From Clostridia bacterium (GTDB taxonomy: Bacteria; Bacillota; Clostridia; Oscillospirales; Acutalibacteraceae), in NCBI GenBank assembly GCA_024403955.1, contig JAKSQX010000013.1, positions 1 through 35,049 on the forward strand: DNA of 35,049 bases, given 5' to 3'. Below are positions 33,136-35,049 of the stretch, piece by piece (position 1 is the first letter of the stretch; each line of letters opens with the position of its first letter). Position numbers and translations under genes: made by a program. Under the pieces are notes generated by a model. That model worked only from the letters and a program-made list of their open reading frames with translations, searched no databases and was not told where the DNA came from.

Positions 33136-34193
33136 TACTTAGCACCTCCTACTTCAAGAATCTTTGCTAAAACTTCTTCTGGAGAAGGAATCATACCACC
33201 TACACGGTTGCAGAGGTATACAGGCTTCTTACAAGAAGTTGCAAGTTTAACATCATCAATCATCTGGCCCATGTTCATCTCAACAGAGATAAATGCCTTA
33301 CACTGGTCTACACGAGCCTCAAAAGCCTTCTTAGGGAATGGCCAAAGTGTGATTGGTCTAATCATACCAACCTTGATGCCCTTGGCACGAGCTTCGTTGA
33401 TAGCGTTCTTAGCTACACGAGATGTGATACCAAATGCTACGATACAGATCTCTGCATCATCCATGAGATATTCCTCATACATAGCCTCATCGCGCTCAAC
33501 AACAGCGTACTTCTCATAGCGCTCGAAATTCTTGATTTCAAGAAGGTCTGGCTTCAAGTAGAGAGAGTTAACAATGTTGTGTTCTCTCTTCATGCCTGTA
33601 CCTGTGAGTGCCCATGGCTTATCAACTGTCTTGATCTCGATATCATCGATCTCAACAGGTTCCATCATCTGACCCATAGTACCGTCAGCGAGAATCATTG
33701 CTACCATGCCATATTTATCTGCGAGTTCGAAGCCCTTGATTGTAAGAGCTGCCATCTCCTGAACAGATGCAGGTGCAAGTACGATATTGTGATAGTCGCC
33801 GTGTCCACCGGCCTTTGTTGCCTGCCAGTAATCTGACTGTGAAGGCTGAATGCCACCGAGGCCAGGGCCGCCACGTTCAACGTTAACAACTAAAGCTGGG
33901 AGGTCACAACCAGCGAGGTATGAGATACCCTCCTGCTTGAGTGAGATTCCAGGTGAAGAAGAGGATGTCATAACTCTTTTACCAGTAGCAGCAACGCCAA
34001 TCACCATGTTGATAGCAGCGATTTCAGACTCAGCCTGAAGGAATACGCCACCAATCTTAGGCATACGCTTTGACATGTATGCTGCAACCTCAGTTTGAGG
34101 TGTGATTGGGTAACCGAAGTAATGTCTGCAGCCAGCCTTAATAGCAGCCTCAGCAATAGCTTCGTTACCTTTCATTAAAACTTTCTCGCCCAT
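33135..34193 (-). CDS. 2-oxoacid:ferredoxin oxidoreductase, alpha subunit
   Basis: The 352-residue alpha subunit of the VOR/KOR type. The N-terminal KGNEAIAEAAIKAGCRHYFGYPITPQTE pattern and SSSSPGISLKQEGISYLAG are the pyrimidine-binding-domain signatures. GGPGLGGIQPSQSDYWQ and KAGGHGDYHNIVLAP follow. The C-terminal half holds a transketolase C-like domain with ISVEMNMGQM. It lies 7 bases after the ferredoxin gene. It is probably the 2-oxoisovalerate-type enzyme, given ilvE downstream, working as an oxidiser of branched oxo acids or as a reductive carboxylase of branched acyl-CoA. Confidence 0.93.
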   Translation of the reverse strand: MGEKVLMKGNEAIAEAAIKAGCRHYFGYPITPQTEVAAYMSKRMPKIGGVFLQAESEIAAINMVIGVAATGKRVMTSSSSPGISLKQEGISYLAGCDLPALVVNVERGGPGLGGIQPSQSDYWQATKAGGHGDYHNIVLAPASVQEMAALTIKGFELADKYGMVAMILADGTMGQMMEPVEIDDIEIKTVDKPWALTGTGMKREHNIVNSLYLKPDLLEIKNFERYEKYAVVERDEAMYEEYLMDDAEICIVAFGITSRVAKNAINEARAKGIKVGMIRPITLWPFPKKAFEARVDQCKAFISVEMNMGQMIDDVKLATSCKKPVYLCNRVGGMIPSPEEVLAKILEVGGAK

Positions 34194-34200
34194 TACTTCA

Positions 34201-34407
34201 CTACCTTTCTACTGTAATTACGCAGTCAGGGCACATAATTGCGCATGAAGCACAACCTACACATGCATCCATATCCACACAAGCGGCTGGATGATGGCCC
34301 TTAGCGTTCAACTTTGTTTCATCAAGAGCAATAATGCCCTTTGGACAAGCGCCTACGCAAAGGCCACAGCCCTTGCACACGTCTGTCAAAAACGTTACTT
34401 TTGCCAT
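34201..34407 (-). CDS. 2x[4Fe-4S] ferredoxin subunit of the 2-oxoacid oxidoreductase
   Basis: A 68-residue two-cluster ferredoxin. Cysteines at 11, 14, 17 and 21 (CKGCGLCVGACP) and at 49, 52, 55 and 59 (CVGCASCAIMCP) each bind a [4Fe-4S] cluster with crossed ligands. It is the delta subunit that takes electrons from the TPP enzyme. AGGAGG precedes the ATG at 34407, which follows the ATPase stop by only 3 bases. Confidence 0.94.
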   Translation of the reverse strand: MAKVTFLTDVCKGCGLCVGACPKGIIALDETKLNAKGHHPAACVDMDACVGCASCAIMCPDCVITVER

Positions 34408-34410
34408 ATC

Positions 34411-35049
34411 TCAATCCTCCTCGAAGATCTTTTTCTGTAACTTAATTGGAACCAACTCTCCCACTGACTTATTAGATAAATCTAATCCATCAGTTCTAAG
34501 CCAATCAGCAACTGTGGTCATTACTACTGGTAAACCAGTGAGTGATGAGACTGATGAAGCATAATCAAAGGATTTTACCACATCCTCTAAAGTCGTCTCA
34601 GCGCCAATATTAGAGTTGTTTACTATTCCAGTGAACGGAATGCCTGCAGCATCCGAAATCTCCTGCATGATCTCCACACAGAGTTCTGGAGTAGCTGTCA
34701 GCGGTCTATATTTATTTATAACCAAAAACATGTCGTAATCTTCAGCTAGGATCTTCTCTCGGTAGCGGCCCAGCGCGTACGCGCCTCGGTCGTCCCCGCC
34801 GATATCCATTACTGCGTACGACGTCGCGTTGTCAAACAAACTGTAGATTTCACCAGGCAAGGCTGGGAAATCGACGTTTGACCCCGCGTAGTCGGACGAT
34901 ATGAGCTTAATCCCTAATGCATTAAGTTCATCAAGACTATCGACTGTCCTAAAGTAAGGGTTAACGATATCTAGGTCGGCGATGACGACCGGAAGACCCT
35001 GAGAATGCAATTTAACTGCGTAGTTAATTGCACAGTTGGTCTTGCCGCT
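34411..35049 (-). CDS. P-loop ATPase of MinD/CooC/ParA-like type (5' end cut by window)
   Basis: The reading frame is open at the window edge; 212 codons are visible. It begins inside the P-loop with SGKTNCAINYAVKLH, followed by DLDIVNPYFRTVDS (switch region) and a Walker B-like YAVMDIGGDDRGAYALG. NKYRP and NNSN are in the positions of the base-recognition segment. Sequence near the N-terminus resembles nucleotide-binding proteins of the SIMIBI class. The product may help load metal or clusters or act in assembly of the adjacent oxidoreductase; this is inferred only from its place at the head of the Fd-VOR genes. A TTG inside the frame (35010) is not the real start. Confidence 0.75.
   Translation of the reverse strand, partial: SGKTNCAINYAVKLHSQGLPVVIADLDIVNPYFRTVDSLDELNALGIKLISSDYAGSNVDFPALPGEIYSLFDNATSYAVMDIGGDDRGAYALGRYREKILAEDYDMFLVINKYRPLTATPELCVEIMQEISDAAGIPFTGIVNNSNIGAETTLEDVVKSFDYASSVSSLTGLPVVMTTVADWLRTDGLDLSNKSVGELVPIKLQKKIFEED

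Noticed and set aside
1..35049. CRISPR arrays, tRNA/rRNA genes, IS elements, prophage or integrase genes
   Set aside because: I saw no spaced direct repeats, cloverleaf sequences, transposase or integrase frames in either strand.

Overview
The window reads as a chromosomal segment of a low-to-moderate GC anaerobic Firmicute, most likely a gut- or rumen-type Clostridia member. The evidence is the Clostridia-style run asp23-nusB-gcp-like-xseA-xseB-ispA-dxs-tlyA-nadK-argR-recN, strong AGGAGG ribosome binding sites, a rubredoxin-rubrerythrin with a PerR-type regulator, a ferredoxin-dependent 2-oxoacid oxidoreductase, and an acyl-CoA dehydrogenase/Etf pair of anaerobic type. The species cannot be named from sequence alone. 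I found no rRNA, tRNA, CRISPR, IS element or prophage. Coding density is high: no gene-free stretch exceeds about 190 bases, and the two longest (13110-13253 and 28662-28848) are divergent promoter regions.

Layout. (1) 1-780, minus strand: the 5' part of a rubrerythrin gene (cut by the window edge), preceded by the C-terminal half of a PerR/Fur regulator whose DNA-binding half is missing. It abuts the stop codon of the next gene, so this is either a real deletion junction or an assembly join. (2) 781-13109, minus strand: a tightly packed housekeeping operon from asp23 to tyrS, ending in a secreted PIG-L-type deacetylase, with a good sigma-A-like promoter before asp23. (3) 13254-15884, plus strand: a large YfhO-family membrane protein that ends in a bidirectional terminator lying inside its own last codons. 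(4) 15877-17159, minus strand: a purine-type phosphoribosyltransferase and a Pr6Pr-type membrane protein. (5) 17237-28661, minus strand: an eleven-gene accessory catabolic operon (detailed below). (6) 28849-30037, plus strand: a PadR regulator and a GtrA-like membrane protein, ending in a strong terminator. (7) 30118-35049, minus strand: a P-loop ATPase (partial), ferredoxin, the alpha, beta and gamma subunits of a VOR-type 2-oxoacid:ferredoxin oxidoreductase, a branched-chain aminotransferase and a hexapeptide acetyltransferase.

The most interesting part is region 5. In transcription order it encodes two DUF3237-type proteins, two alpha/beta hydrolases that resemble cinnamoyl/feruloyl esterases, a family I CoA-transferase, an acyl-CoA dehydrogenase, EtfB, EtfA, an acyl-CoA synthetase, a UroD-fold protein lacking the usual zinc ligands, a 56-residue protein and an OFA-family MFS transporter. 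A PadR gene diverges from it, and between them lies a palindrome containing ATGT-N8-ACAT, the known PadR operator pattern. The CoA-transferase, CoA ligase, acyl-CoA dehydrogenase and EtfBA set is the same parts list as the caffeate respiration genes (carABCDE) of Acetobacterium. My inference is a PadR-controlled pathway that imports phenylacrylate-type esters, hydrolyses them, activates the acids to CoA thioesters and reduces the side chain. The two DUF3237 proteins, the UroD-like protein and the small protein have no assigned role and may be the new part.

Region 7 links branched-chain amino acids to branched acyl-CoA through IlvE and VOR, in either direction.
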